This document shows positions 22,137 to 34,687 of a DNA stretch of 64,000 nucleotides, in pieces. The notes beneath the pieces were generated by a model. The model made no database searches. It had not been told where the DNA came from and saw only the letters and a list, made by a program, of their open reading frames with translations. The translations under genes were made by a program, and so were the position numbers. Within the stretch, counting starts at the first letter, position 1. Each line of letters opens with the position of its first letter. Origin of the DNA: Impatiens glandulifera (lineage: Eukaryota > Streptophyta > Magnoliopsida > Ericales > Balsaminaceae); the NCBI RefSeq assembly GCF_907164915.1, contig NC_061867.1, positions 27,628,308-27,692,307 of the forward strand, written 5' to 3'.

Positions 22137-23858
22137 TGTTGGGTCAAATTATTTTGACTAAGGGTCAAAGTATTCTGACCAATGGAATTTTGATGATGAG
22201 TTGGTATAAAACTTAAATTAAGCCGTCTAATTATTTTTGGTGCAGGTGTATCGAAAACATGCTATATTAGACTAAGTCTGAATGAGGTTCATTAGACTTA
22301 TTGGCTATTAGACGCATTGAGTTAGACGTGCAGTCTAACAGACGTAGTTAGATGTGTAGTCTAATAGATACGTAGTTAGACATGCAATCTAACAGATACG
22401 TAGTTAAATGTGCAGTCTAACAGATACATAGTTAGACGTGCAGTCTGACAAACGTAGTTAGACGTGCAGTCTAACGGATACGTAGTTAGACGTGAAGTCT
22501 AACAGATACGTAGTTAGACGTGTCGTCTAATAGTTGAGAGTTAGATGTGCAGTCTAACTCCTTCAGATTAGTCTGAAGGGAAACGTAGTTAGACGTGTCG
22601 TCTAACAGATGAGAGTTAGACGTGCAGTCTAACTCCTTCAGATTAGTCTAAAGGGATGCGTAGTTAGAAGTACCGTCTAATAGATGAGAGTTAGACGTGC
22701 AGTCTAAGTCCTTCAAATTAGTCTGAAGGGAAATGTAATTAGACGTGTCGTCTAACAGATGAGAGTTAGACGTGCAGTCTAACTCCTTCAGATTAGTCTG
22801 AAGGGATGCGTAGTTAGACGTTTCGTCTAACAGATGAGGGTTAGACGTGCAATCTAACTCCTTTAGATTAGTCTGAAGGGAACCGTAATTAGACGTGTCG
22901 TCTAATCCCATTAGACTAAGTGATCTAATGAATTCTGCTATTAGATGTGGGCGTCTAATTTCATTAGACTTGTCGGTCTAAGTGAAAAACGTCTAATACC
23001 ATGCTTAAGTAGTTGCTTGAAGCTAGCATCCGTCTATCCACGATCAACTAGTTGTATGCTACTCCTGCTCCACTTTTCAGTGTAGATCAGTAGGACAACC
23101 AGTTGCAACCAATTAACTAATGCCACGTAAGCAAAATATTCTTCCCACTGCTTGTTTTTGTAGGAATATCTTAGAAGAATATTTGGCGCACTACCAGATT
23201 AGTACGGCCACGATCCTGGTGCTCAAAGTCTACTGTTCCCGTGTACTATGAAGGCGTTCCAATGGAAGTTCGCCACGTGTATTTATAGAAGATTCGACTG
23301 TTGGTTCCTACTCCCTATTTAAATATCTTCAAGGACAACGGATAACAGATTTATCTATCGATCAGTCGCTAAAAACTGAGAATACGCAAACGAACTACTG
23401 AACTTACTCATGAATTGCTTTTTTACTTTATTGTGTGTTTATCAAAAGAGAGATTGAATCAAAGTATTGTCTAGATGAATGATATTCTTCAATATACTGT
23501 AAGTTGAACAGAGTCTGTTCTGTTCAACAGTGAACTAGCTGTGCAACTGTATTTGATTCTAAGAAACGTATAGTGAATCCTTCTGGTGGTTGGAAGAAGG
23601 GGTGACGTAAGAGAGTTTTGCTCCGAACATCCATAAACAAATTGTTCTGTCATTTACATTCTGTCATCTTCTCATTCTTTGGCTCTTAGCTTCAAACCTG
23701 AGCAAACGTTTCCGCACTTGAATCGTTCAAGAGTTTGCAAGGGTTTGTGAAGAATAGAAAGTGATTTAAATCCTTAACAGGATTTCTATCAAATCATTTA
23801 TCCGAAACCGTCATCAATAGCCAGACCCCCGTCTCTATTGATTACGCTGATCCTATCA
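22137..23858 (+). repeat. 3' LTR of element 1
   Basis: 1,722 bp, TGTTGGGTC...CCTATCA. The palindrome array occupies about 22270-23000 with five CTTCAGATTAGTCTGAAG units. G-box and TATTTAAA are retained. Substitutions against the 5' LTR are scattered. Confidence 0.93.
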
Positions 23859-23863
23859 AAAAC

Positions 23864-24280
23864 TAGTCTTATATAAAAGGATTTTAATTTTCTAAATACA
23901 ATTATAAAGATATAAAAATAAAAAATATATTTAATAAAATATATTAGAAGTCTTTTAACAATCCTCTTTTTTTTCAAACATCATTCAAAAGATAAATTAA
24001 GTTTTAAGCCAATATAATTTATTTATATTTATTCATGTCCTTAAGTTGAAATCAGGTATTGACTATTGAAAATTATGTTACTTTTTTTTATTTAATGAAT
24101 TCTAATTTCGATTTTTATGATGTTTGTAAAATGAAGAGTAATGTTGTGTTCCTTTGATTATGAATTATTTTTATTATTGTATAACAATAATTCACAAAAT
24201 AAAATGTTTTTTAAATTCAACACAAATTTGATGAATGCGGAATATTTAAACAATATAAGTTCAACTTTTTAACTAACTAA
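23864..24280. other. A+T-rich stretch between element 1 and the next Helitron
   Basis: No gene seen. The last ~60 bp (AAATTTGATGAATGCGG ... TTAACTAACTAA) also precede the inner repeated unit of the Helitron at 9463. They lie, inverted, in the Helitron at 50161, so they may belong to the Helitron family rather than to the flank. Confidence 0.45.
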
Positions 24281-24830
24281 TCTATATATATAATGATGCT
24301 TAATTTTTAAAGTGTCCAGATTGTCGGGTCAAGAGCTGTGGTAAATTTGAATATATATGTGAGAGTAAATGAATATTTGGGTCGGAATGTGTGTTGACCT
24401 GCCATAAACTTAAAACGGTTAAAAATAAAATTAAAAATGCAACAACCCTTTAACAAGTGTGATTGAGATGTTGTTTGCCAAGGATAATAGGTTAGTGTCA
24501 ATGAAAGTAACTAAAAAAATATGAATTAAATATTTGATTAACCAAAGTGTGAGGTTATGAAAATAAATATTAAAAAATATGAATCTAATATTTGATTGAC
24601 CAAATTGAAAGTGTAAGGCTACGAAATGAGAGGTTCATTCGAAAAAAATATGTGATGAAAGATGTGAGAAGATAAGTTGTTTTATCGAAGTGAATAAAAT
24701 ATTGAATGAGAGTATTATATTTATTTAATATATTATTCGTGATTTATTAAAAATTTTAAACATTGAATACATATCATTATTTTATTTATTTATATTTTTA
24801 TCAGTGTTCATCGCACGGGAATATTTCTAG
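24281..24830 (+). mobile_element. Small non-autonomous Helitron, copy C
   Basis: It starts TCTATATATATAATGATGC after an A. It ends with a short stem region (GTTCATCGCACGGG), about ten bases, CTAG (24827-24830) and then T. TC...CTAG between A and T is the Helitron rule. 550 bp, no genes. It contains two of the 58-bp units also seen at 9701. Confidence 0.7.
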
Positions 24831-26580
24831 TTTTCAATAAATCGCGTAGAATAGAAAAATTAAGAAAATATAATATCTCTTCTAATTGTTTTTTCCCATA
24901 TATAAATTTTTAAATATAAATTTATAAATATTCTCTCCTATAATTCTATATTTATAACATTTTATATATAATAAAAAAATGATTGGGGGAGTGAATTTGG
25001 GTGAAGGGTGTACGTGGTGTGAGGCAACTTAATTTGTTGAAAAAATATAATAATTTATCTATCTTCTATCTTTTATTTCTCAATATATCATTTTTTTTTA
25101 AATCATGTTAAAACTAAACATGTATTCTTGATCTCTATCATTTACAAATTAACACCATTTTATAACAAAATAATTTTGTATAAAAAGTTATTTTATTGAT
25201 ATCCATAAATTCTTTTTATCAATTACACTAGTTTATTATCTTATCAAAATTCCAAATAAGCCTTCATTTTCCAAATATGTGAGAGTACATAAGATATCGA
25301 TAATGATAATCACGAGATGAGATTGTTGTTGACCGAAATGAGAAGATGTCAATAATAATGAGATGTTTAATAATAATGAGATGTTTAATAATAATGAGAT
25401 GTTTGGTCAAAATACTCAAAATTAAGTCATAAGATTAGAGGTCAAAATTTAATTTTAGTGACATAAAAAATGTTAATCTTATAATAATATTTTAAATATA
25501 TATTATATTATATTCTAAAAAATATTTTTATTTTATTTTTGCAATAAGAAGTCTCGATTAAAACTCATAATCACATTTCAGACAACCTAAATTCTAAATA
25601 TACATATATGATAGAATCTTAAGCGCCCAACTTAATACCGAAATTTTCAGCCTTTCAAACAAAAAAAAATAATAACTTATAAAATTACATTATGATGTAC
25701 AATTTATATTATATATAATCTATACAGTTATTAAATTCCAATAACATTTAACCAACATTGTTTTAAAACGCGCATACTCCATTATCTAAGTTTAATTTAT
25801 GAATATTTAAAAAAAAATTGAACTCCACACGACTCTACATATTATTGATACTTAAATAATTTTAAATTATAAAATTTTAATGTATTAAATTTTCACTAAA
25901 AATATTTGTATAGCATTAAATGGACCACGCTTAAGAAAATAAATGATTATTTGTATCAGTTGAATGTATAAGCGTTAAAAATTTAGTATTCATGTCTTTT
26001 AAAGGTGGTTATTACAACTAATACAATTCAATATTTTCTAGATGGCCCAAATTCAAAATAAAAACCAAAATAATATATAATTAACAATAAAAATAAAAAA
26101 TAAATATGTCTTCCCACAAAATAGATAAACAAATAAAATCAACTATCAAAAATCAAATAAATTAAATTTTTTCTCAAAATAGATTAACAGAACTAATTTA
26201 TAATCTAGAAAAACACACAAAAACTAATTTATAAAAAATCTAGTAAAAAAATCATATTAATTTTCATGAATTCCCTTAAATATTCTCCAATCTTTTCTAA
26301 ATTACGTTTAACAAATTGACACGTAATCTATAGAAAAATATTATATAAATATTTGGAATAATAAAAATTAAAAAAAAATATATTTTAAAAACTAATCATT
26401 CTATTATTGTTACGTGTTTGAGTAGAAGCACCAAATTCTATTAATAATTTTACAATTTTAACTTTTTCATATAATGTTGCTTTATGTAAAGGTTATACCA
26501 AAAAAATAAAAAAAATAATTATAATATAATTTAAATATAAATATAAATATTTCGTATTAAAAATTCTCTCTCGAAATGGA
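24831..26580. repeat. R1 repeat, copy C
   Basis: It matches copy A (5466-6840) and copy D (49270-51700) in order: the ATGATTGGGGGAGTGAATTT block (near 24978), the ATAATGAGATGTTT block (here repeated three times, 25360-25400), CTTAAGCGCCCAACTTAAT (25619) and TTTCTAGATGGCCCAA (26035). It ends with the ankyrin fragment below. Confidence 0.7.
26411..26492 (-). pseudogene. Ankyrin-repeat exon fragment
   Basis: The minus strand reads PLHKATLYEKVKIVKLL followed by IEFGAST, a good ankyrin-repeat signature (PLH..A, IV.LL...GA). It is only about 27 residues long with no open frame around it. A closely related fragment lies at 51530-51650. Remnant of a host ankyrin gene carried in the repeat. Confidence 0.7.
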
Positions 26581-26660
26581 ATCTCTTGTGCCATCCACCC
26601 TTCAAATTGATTTCAACTCTTTGTCCATGTTGGTGATACCTGAAATGATAGCCATGTTTG

Positions 26661-27302
26661 TGTGATCGACTTTTAAAAAAAAAATTGATCGGTTCGTTTG
26701 AAAATTCTGGGACACTCTTTAAAAAAATTTATTTTTTTTGAAAACGTTAGGGGAATTAATTTTAATGTTTGAAAAGTTGAAGTTTTAAAAATAAGGCTTT
26801 GTAGACAACTCCATATCTTACCTTCCCGTCGAATTTGGGAGAGATTGTGAGTTTTTTAATGTGAAGTATGTCATAGGCCTTTTTTTAATTTTTTTCAATA
26901 TTAATTAACCTCACGACTAGAGAGTCGCCACATAATTTCAAAAATTAGGAAATTAAGAGATGTGAGTTCAGCGTTTGGTTATGTGTGGAAAAGGGTTTTT
27001 TAGACGCTATGTCCTACAATGCCCCTAAGGTCTCTACTAATTAATTTTGGCCTTTTTTTAAATTTCTTACGCTTTACATTTTAGAATTTTTCTATTTTAA
27101 AAATTTAAAGGGTTTGCATGAGATAAAAAAAAAGATAAAAAAAATAAAAAAAATAAAGAAAGACAAAAGAAAACTAAAGCAAATAAAACTGTACAAAGAA
27201 AATATTTTTTTTTTTTACTTTGGGTTCTTTCAATTCAAATGGCCATAAAGTTTTATAAAAGTTTACTAATACATAATTTAACATCTTAGATCTAATTATT
27301 TA

Positions 27303-27340
<38 letters not shown>

Positions 27341-28827
27341 CTGTACAAAGAAAACAATTTTTTTTGTTTTTTTATTTTGTTTTTTTACTTAAGGTTCTTC
27401 ATCTACATTCAAATGACCCTTAAACTTTTATAAAAGTTTATTAATATATAATTCAACATCTTAGATCTAATTATTCAAATAATAATAATAATAAAACTGT
27501 TAAAAGAAAACAGTTTTAGTTTTTTTTACTTAGAGTTCTTCAAATTCAAATTACCCTTAAAGTTTTATAAAAATTTATTAATATATAATTCAACATAATA
27601 GATCTAATTATTTAAATAATAATAATAATAATAATAAAACTGTAAAAAGAAAACAACAGTTTAGTTTTTTAACCTCTTATTTACATTAAACTTTCTATTT
27701 TTTAGTTATATTTTATTTTATTTACATAGATCTAATTATTAAAATAATAATAATAATATAATAATAAAACTGTAAAAAGAAAACAACAGTTTAGTTTTGT
27801 TTTAACCTCTTATTTACATTAAACTTTCTGTTTTATAGTTATATTTTATTTACATGTTAAATATATTATTAATGTTTACATAAATCATAAATAAAGTTAA
27901 AGAACTAATTAGCAACCCAAAAACAATTTTATTATATGAAGACAAAAACTAAAGGTGAAGTCAAGAAGCTTACAAAAAGATGGTTATTTTCTTGACTCAA
28001 GTGGATGAACTCTTTTATTTCAAAGGGCATCCTAAAGGCACTTGAATATTAAAATGTAAGGTTTTAAAAAGAGGAAGAAGGTCACATGAAATGAAAAGAG
28101 AGAGAGGAACTCTAGGGCCCAAAGGTCCATTTAACACACTTTATCGTTGGAATGAGATTTCTCTTTTAAATATATATAAATGTTTAAAAAAACACTTGAC
28201 ATATCACTAAATGTCAAGTAATATCCAATAGAATTTAAGCTTTTAATAATAATTATATAATACTTGGTCATTTTAGTTTTTAATAAAAAAAAATGACCAA
28301 GCCTTTCAATCTTTTCTTCCACACACGGTTGAAACTTTCTTTCTTGCAACTTCTTCCCTTTATCCTACAAAAGAAATAAAATTAAAACAAACAATAAAAA
28401 GAAAGTAATTTTATTATTATTAATTATTCCTATTTGTAAGGAACAATTCTAATTATAATAAAATGCTAACTAAATAAGTCAAATAATTAAGTTGCAAAAC
28501 CTAATCTAACAAACTTTTATAAAAACGTTAATACATATTTTATAAAATATATATTTTAAATACTCAAGATAATTAATTAAATAAAACCCTAAATATTCTA
28601 AGTATAATAACTTCCCTAAGTGTTGTAACATAGACAAATTACAAACTTAACTTATTAAGAATTCAAAATCAATTATTTTCGAAACTCAATTGTTCTAAAA
28701 GTAATCGTCTTTAAAATAAATCATGCAATAAGTCCGTGAATGAATTCAAGAAACTTGTGTGGGCTCGGATTTATGAAAAGCATAAACTATAAAATTGGGG
28801 GGGGGGGGTGAAAAATGAGTGTCTACA
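26661..28827 (-). repeat. 3' LTR of the Tat-like element
   Basis: On the plus strand it reads TGTGATCGAC...GTGTCTACA. It matches 37874-38715 and then 44290-45442. Positions 27185-27800 hold four to five diverged ~150-bp units (AATAATAAT...ACTGTAAAAAGAAAACAG..TTTTACTTA..). A run of 13 G lies at about 28797-28809. Beyond the edge, GAATGCCCCTCTTGG is the complement of the polypurine tract. Confidence 0.9.
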
Positions 28828-29214
28828 GAATGCCCCTCTTGGAGAAAATTTGTAGAAAACACTAGGTCTTAGAAAAATGCATGTCCAAGCTTGAAAATAG
28901 GCACTGCGTTTTGAAAACACTCAACTTATAGTTTATTTCGGATCCTTTGAATAAAAAGAGAACAAACCTGACGAGTCTCTCAGGAGACCCGTGTAATTTA
29001 CCCTTCATTCCTCAAAGTCGGTTTATCATCCACTCGTTGACGATTCACCTTTTGTTTAGAATATGCATCGCTCCTGGTTTATCGATCGTGTAGATTGAGC
29101 CTAGTGGTTTCGACCATATTTCTACACGCCTTGCCTTATCTTTGGATTGTACATGAGTACACATCTTGACTCGGTTTGCTGATTGTGTTTATTGTTTATT
29201 ACTCTTTTCATTGA
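28828..29214. other. Polypurine tract and 3' untranslated start of the Tat-like element
   Basis: The minus-strand purine tract CAAGAGGGGCATTC lies at 28828-28841. The rest has no coding frame. Confidence 0.7.
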
Positions 29215-30345
29215 GCAATTTAATAGTCATTTTAATCACAACTCTATTTAGTGATTATGCTTGTCTCGCTTTTCACATTGAGCGGAAATTTTTTAATGAT
29301 TATTCTAATCACAACTCTGCTTAGTGATTATTATAGATTTAAGTATTGCTGGTCTGTTTAGAGAAATACTATATAATCACAACTCTACTTAGTGATTATT
29401 ATAGATTTAAGTATCGCTGGTCAGTTTAGCGAAATACTATTTAATCACAATTCTGCTTAGTGATTATTATAGATTTAGAGTATCGCTTTTCATTTTAGCG
29501 AAATACTATTTAATCACAATTATGCTTAGTGATTATTATAGATTTAATTGTCGTTGATTAGTTTAGCGAAATACTATTTAATCACAATTCTGCTAAGTGA
29601 TCATATAGATTTAAGTATCGCTGGTTAGTTTAACGAAATACTATATAATCACAACTTTGCTTAGTGATTATTATAGATCTAAGTATCTATAGTCAGTTTA
29701 GCGAAATACTTATTTAATCACAATCTACTTAGTTATTATACAGATTTAAGTGTCGCTGGTCAGTTTAGCGAAATACTATTTAATCACAATTCTACTTAGT
29801 TATTATATATATTTAAGTATCGCTGATCAGTCTAGCGAAATACTATTTAATCACAATTCTTCTTAGTGAATATATAAATCTAAGTATCGCTGGTCAGTTT
29901 AGCGAAATACTATTTAACCATAATTCTTCTTAGTGATTATATAGATTTAAGTTTCGCCGGTCAGTTTAGCGAAATACTATTTAATCACAATTCTGCTTAG
30001 TGATTATATAAATCTAAGTATCGCTGGTCAATTTAGCGAAATACTATTTATTCACAATTCTGCTTAGTGATTATTATAAATCTAAGTATCGTTGGTCAGT
30101 TTAGCAAAATACTTTTTAATCACAATTTTGCTTAGTGATTATATAGATTTGAGTATCGCTGGTTAGTTTAGCGAATACTATTTAATCACAATTCTTCTTA
30201 GTGATTATATATATTTGAGTATCGCTAGTTAGTTTAGAGAAATACTATTTAATCACCATTCTTATTAGTGATTATTATAGATTTAAGTATTGCTGGTCTG
30301 TTTAGAGAAATATTTTTTATTCACAATTCTGCTTAGTGATTTAAG
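29215..30345. repeat. ~67-bp tandem array, about 16 copies, in the 3' untranslated region of the Tat-like element
   Basis: The unit has TATCGCTGGTCAGTTTAGCG, AAATACTATTTAATCACAA and TTCTGCTTAGTGATTATATA in order. Copies differ by small indels and substitutions, with periods of 63-69 bp. It holds paired words TAATCAC and GTGATTA. Confidence 0.93.
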
Positions 30346-32521
30346 TTCGAAGTTAGACTTCCTTAATTTTCAAGGCATTAGCGTCTTTTTCAGCGATCTT
30401 TGAAATACTTTCAAGAATCGATTCCGTACTTTCTTCCTTAGAGTGTGTCGAGAGGAAACCACATGTAACCGATATTCTTTGAGGATCATGCTGTCACTTT
30501 TAGGGACTTGTCTTTCGCCGAGACATTTCGCCCTGAGTTATTCAAGGGATTTGTTTGCTCTAATGCTTAATCTTTCAACCATGCATCATGAGGTTGAATC
30601 TCTCTTCTCAAATTCGGAGGTTAGTGTGCTTAAGATTCTAAGGTTTTGGGCTCTTTCTATACTCAGAGTATATTTAATAGAATCGGTACATTCTTGTTCT
30701 TGCATTCAAAATTTAGATAAGAGTCTAGATGAACAACAAATGGTGATTTCAATATCTCAACCTCTATGTGTATTGTTCTATTTTTATTCGGCCTCTTTTC
30801 TTTGTGACCGGGGTGTATCTAATAGATTCAAACACTTTGTTCTTGCTTGGCAATTAGATAGAATCTAAATGAACAACAGTATTATATTTTATATCTCAAC
30901 CAACACAGTCTTTGTTTGATTGATTTTACTTTACTTGAGGTCTTAGATCTTTGGCACTTGACCTCCAATTGAGACGAGACATCGCCTTTGTTGATGACAT
31001 GGTTCTGAGTTTGGGCATTCATTTTTTTTGAGCTCCCTCTTAAACATTAGTAGTTTAAACTTTCGTCTAGACTTGAGGTAGATCCGTTTCCGAAGCGCTT
31101 TACTTGGATCCCACTAGTTACATTAGTTCGTCAATAGACATCCATTGGGGAGAAACGTATTTTCCCGCATCCCAACTTATTTTCTTGCATTCACTCATCA
31201 GTTCACTTGGCAATAGAAAAATTCAGGGGTCTATCTTGTTTTTATCTTCCACAAATTCCCCTAGTTTCGACACAAGGGGTTTGATTGTTTTGGATAGATT
31301 TGTGATCCCAATTTCTCGTTGGCTTGAACTCTGTGGGATGTATTTTTTCCTAGCTCAAGATTTGGCATGTTGGGGATTTGGGATTGTACTTGTGAAAATT
31401 TGCCTATGTATTCTCATAAAAGGAGAAATCAGGTCCGAACGTAGTTCCGAAATTGTATCACGGATAGATCGTGATTCCGCATTTCGTTGAGGTTGATTTC
31501 TCAAGTTTTTGTTGGAGTTGCAATTAACTTAAATTGTGGGAATTTCTTAAGTGTCTGTTGGAGTGGCAATTGACTTAAGTTGGGAGGTTGTTTAAGTATA
31601 TGATGGAGTTGCAATTGACTTAAGATGAAAATTTGCAATTGACTTAAGATGAAAATCTTTTAAGATCCTAAGCTACTAGAGAATAAAGTGTTTTAGCCAT
31701 GTGGTAGGCGTTATATTTACTCATTTAAGCTAACTATGTGAGGATCTTTCAATCATTTCATTTTCATAAAATTCCCCTAGTGTCGATACAGGGGTTTGAT
31801 TTTTGAAAATATTTAAGATCGGGCTCATACAAGCTGCCTACGTATCCCATAGCTAGGGGAATTCAAGTCCAACATAGTTTCATGCACATATTTGTGAAAA
31901 ATGTTTGTGTATGTGTGAATGTTTTGAAAATCTTTTGAGATCATAAGTCGAAGAGAAAAATACTTTATCTTTGGGCGTTATATTTTCTCAAGTGGGACTC
32001 TGTGAGGATCTCGTGCTCATTTTATTTTTTTAAAAATGACCCTGTAATTATGTAGGGGTTTGGTTTTTGAAATTTTTTAGGACTGGGCTCATACAAGCTA
32101 CCTACGTATCCCATAGCTAGAGGAATTCAGGTCCAACGTAGTTCCATGCACGTTGTTTGTGAAAAATGTTTGTTTGAATTCTTGTGAAAACGTTGAGATC
32201 CTAAGTCGATGAGAAAAATACTTTAGCTTTGGGCGTTATATTTTCTCAAGTGGGACTATATGAGGATCTTGTGGTCATTTTTATTTTAATAAAAATGCCC
32301 CTAGTATTGACTAGGAGTTTTTGGTTTAGGAGTCAACTTAGAGTGTGATTAACTCCCTTTTTAATGTATATGCAATGAATGTATGCGATGTGATGTGAAA
32401 TGAAATGTCTATCAACTTCTTTCGATAATTGACAGTGGTGACCGCACCCTAGATGGGTTGCCTACGTACTCTCGAGATAGATCATGTCTCACGTAGTTCA
32501 CAACTTGTGAAGTTATGAACT
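30346..32521. repeat. Repetitive 3' untranslated region of the Tat-like element
   Basis: Three diverged ~240-bp direct repeats run from about 31650 to 32340, sharing TTTGGGCGTTATATTTTCTCAA, GGGCTCATACAAGCT, CCTACGTATCCCATAGCTAG and GGTCCAACGTAGTTCCATGCA. Related words appear from about 31250. Two plus-strand frames (30443-30868, 141 codons; 31104-31490, 128 codons) lie where some Tat elements carry an antisense extra gene. They overlap the repeat words, show no recognisable domain and are not called as genes. Confidence 0.65.
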
Positions 32522-33811
32522 TTAATGTATGTAATTGAATTCGGTTACACACGCTTTAGACAAGTATCTTTTGAGCATGTCGACATTCAAGGGTGCTGAG
32601 AGTTCTTCTCCGTCCAAGGTGGTCAATCTCGTGACGCCGCCTAAAAAGACTTTCTTGACGAGATAGGATCCTTCCCATGGTGTTTGCAATTTCCCTCTAG
32701 GGTCTAGTTTCCGCAAGTTATTCTTTAGATCTAGATCACCTTCTTGAATGTTACTAGGTTTCACATTCTTGTTGAAAGCTCTGGTCATTCTTCTTTGGTA
32801 TGCTTGCGTGTGACATAATGCGTCTAACATCTTGTCTTCCATAAGGGCTAGCTGATTGTACCGTGACTTACACCAATCTTACTCCACTACTTGTGTCTCG
32901 AGTAAAACACTTAAAGTAGGCACTTTGATTTCGATAGGTTGCACTACATCCATTCCGTAGACTAATGCAAATGGTGTTTCTCCCGTTGACGTTCGAATGG
33001 TTGTTATATATCCCCATAATGCGTATGGAAACTTCTCATGCCAATCCTTGTACGTCTAAGTGATCTTCTTAATGATAGTGATGATGTTCTTGTTGGCTGC
33101 CTCTACTACGCCGATCGTTTGAGGACGATAAGGTGATGATTTGTGGTGTTCAATCCTGTATTCATCTAGTACATTGAGTACTTCTCCTCGGAAGTGTTCA
33201 CCATTGTTTGAGATCAACGCATGAGGAACTCCATAACGTGCAATGATGTTGTTTTGTATGAACTTGGCAACATGTGACGACTTGAGAACCTTGTATGATT
33301 GAGCTTCAACCCACTTTGTGAAATAATCGATAGCTACAAGGATGAATTTGTGTCTGTTTAAAGCGTGTGGATAAATTTTTCCGATGATATTTATTCCCCA
33401 TGTCGAGAATGGCCATGGTGAAGTCATGTTGTAAAGTAGAGATGTTGGGGTTTGCTTCAAGTTCGCGTAAACTTGACATTGATGACACTTCTTAACATAT
33501 TCTACACATTCTTGTTCCATGTTCTGCCAGTAATAGCCAAAGTGAATGATCTTCTTAGCGAGTGATGATCCGTTCATGTATGGGCCACATGTTCCTGCGT
33601 GTACTTCCTCCATGATCTGTGATGTTTGAGGTTGGTCGATGCATAGCATGTTCTGAATGTCAAAGGAGCGTCGATATAGCTTTCCTGCGAGTAGCACGTA
33701 GTTTTTTGCGTATTGGCATAAAGCTCTCATCTCTTTCTTTTGGAAGTGTGAAGGATACTCTCCATGCTCAACGTACTTCTGTAAAGGTTCGAACCAAGGT
33801 TTAGGTGCCAC
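32522..33811 (-). pseudogene. Integrase of the Tat-like element, inactive
   Basis: Joins element DNA to the host genome. In minus-strand order: an HHCC-type zinc-binding region at the N-terminus (HAGTCGPYMNG, where His is expected for the Tyr; CHQC intact), then the catalytic core (33500-33056). The first and second catalytic Asp positions read Asn (WGINIIG and ISNNGEHF), while the Glu in VVEAANKNI is present. Stops follow at about 33056 and 32877. The C-terminal part at 32842-32522 has AYQRRMTRAFNKNVKP and LNVDMLKRYL, as in Tat polyproteins. Both active-site losses and stops rule out function. Confidence 0.9.
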
Positions 33812-33949
33812 TTCGGTGTTGGCAATCGTCCTCTTCTCGAAGTATCATTTCTGATTCTAACGAATCTTCAAAGGATTGATTTTGATTCATTCTGGGATTT
33901 GCATCATGGCTGCTAACATGGCCAAAGCGTCTACGAATCGATTCTGACT

Positions 33950-34687
33950 TCAAGGAGCATGTGTGAATGTTACATGTTCAAACTTTGTCATTAGAGTAAA
34001 TAAGTGTTGATGGTAGGGTTTGAGGTTGTCTCCTTTGACTTTCCATTCACCATTAGCTTGTGAAATGACTAAGTTTGAGTCTCCTACTACTTCTAGACAT
34101 CTCGCTCCTTTTTCGTGAGCAATCTTCAAGCCAGAGATGCATGCTTCATACTCTGCTTCATTGTTCGTCACTTGATATCCGAGCTTGACTGAGATTGGGT
34201 TATATGTTCCCATAGGATCAAAGAGTAGTATTCCGATGCCATAACCTTCTTTTCCTGAAGCTCCATCGAATAATAACTTCGAGGTTGTAGGGTTAATAGT
34301 CATCACTTCGTCGTTTGGGAATGTTAACTCCTCGTCGTCTTCAACTTCGATTGGTTGGTCTGCGAGAAAATTTGCTACAACGCTCCCCTTGATAGATTTT
34401 TGAACTGTGTACACGATGTCGTACTCTGATATCATCATCATCCACTTAGCTTATCTCGGAGACAAACGCGTTTTCTGGAATAAATAACGAATTGGATCGA
34501 GTCTTGATACTAACTTGACTGCGTGGGCTTGCATGTAATGCCTTAGCCTCTTGGTGACCCAAGCTAAGGCCCAACACACCTTTTCTACCGACGAGTAATT
34601 AAGTTCGTAGCCTGTCATGCGCTTGCTTATGTAGTAGACTACGACTTCCGTCTTTTCCTCATTTTCTTGGGCTAGTAGACTACCCAT
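33950..34687 (-). pseudogene. Two RNase H regions of the Tat-like element
   Basis: The first (34687-34451) is the usual gypsy RNase H C-terminal part next to the reverse transcriptase (VVYYISKRMTGYELNYSSVE). The second (34441-33950) comes after a linker (IKGSVVANFLADQPIE). It has the acidic residues of an archaeal/plant-type RNase H (LLFDGASGKEG, TNNEAEYEACISGL, VVGDSNLVI). Dual RNase H is a described trait of the Tat lineage. A stop at about 34450 separates the two, and 33811-33950 has another stop. Confidence 0.85.

Larger units (their letters stand above)
14130..23858 (+). mobile_element. Complete non-autonomous LTR retrotransposon with gag and a second gene, no pol (element 1)
   Basis: A pair of ~1.75-kb LTRs (TGTTGGGTCAAA...CCTATCA) is flanked by a perfect 5-bp target duplication AAAAC (14125-14129, 23859-23863). 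A primer-binding site follows the 5' LTR and a purine tract precedes the 3' LTR. The 6.2-kb interior holds a Copia-type gag and, in place of protease, integrase, reverse transcriptase and RNase H, an untranslated region with palindromes, an internal TATA box and a long second reading frame. Both genes have stops. The LTRs differ at roughly one base in twenty by eye, so the insertion is not young. Same design as the element at 54419. Confidence 0.93.

Noticed and set aside
28797..28809. Run of 13 G in the LTR of the Tat-like element.
   Set aside because: The other LTR has GGAGGG at the place, so it is a homopolymer expansion or sequencing artefact.
30443..31490. Two plus-strand frames of 141 and 128 codons in the position of an antisense extra gene of Tat elements.
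   Set aside because: They overlap repeat words of the untranslated region and show no domain or codon pattern that I recognise.
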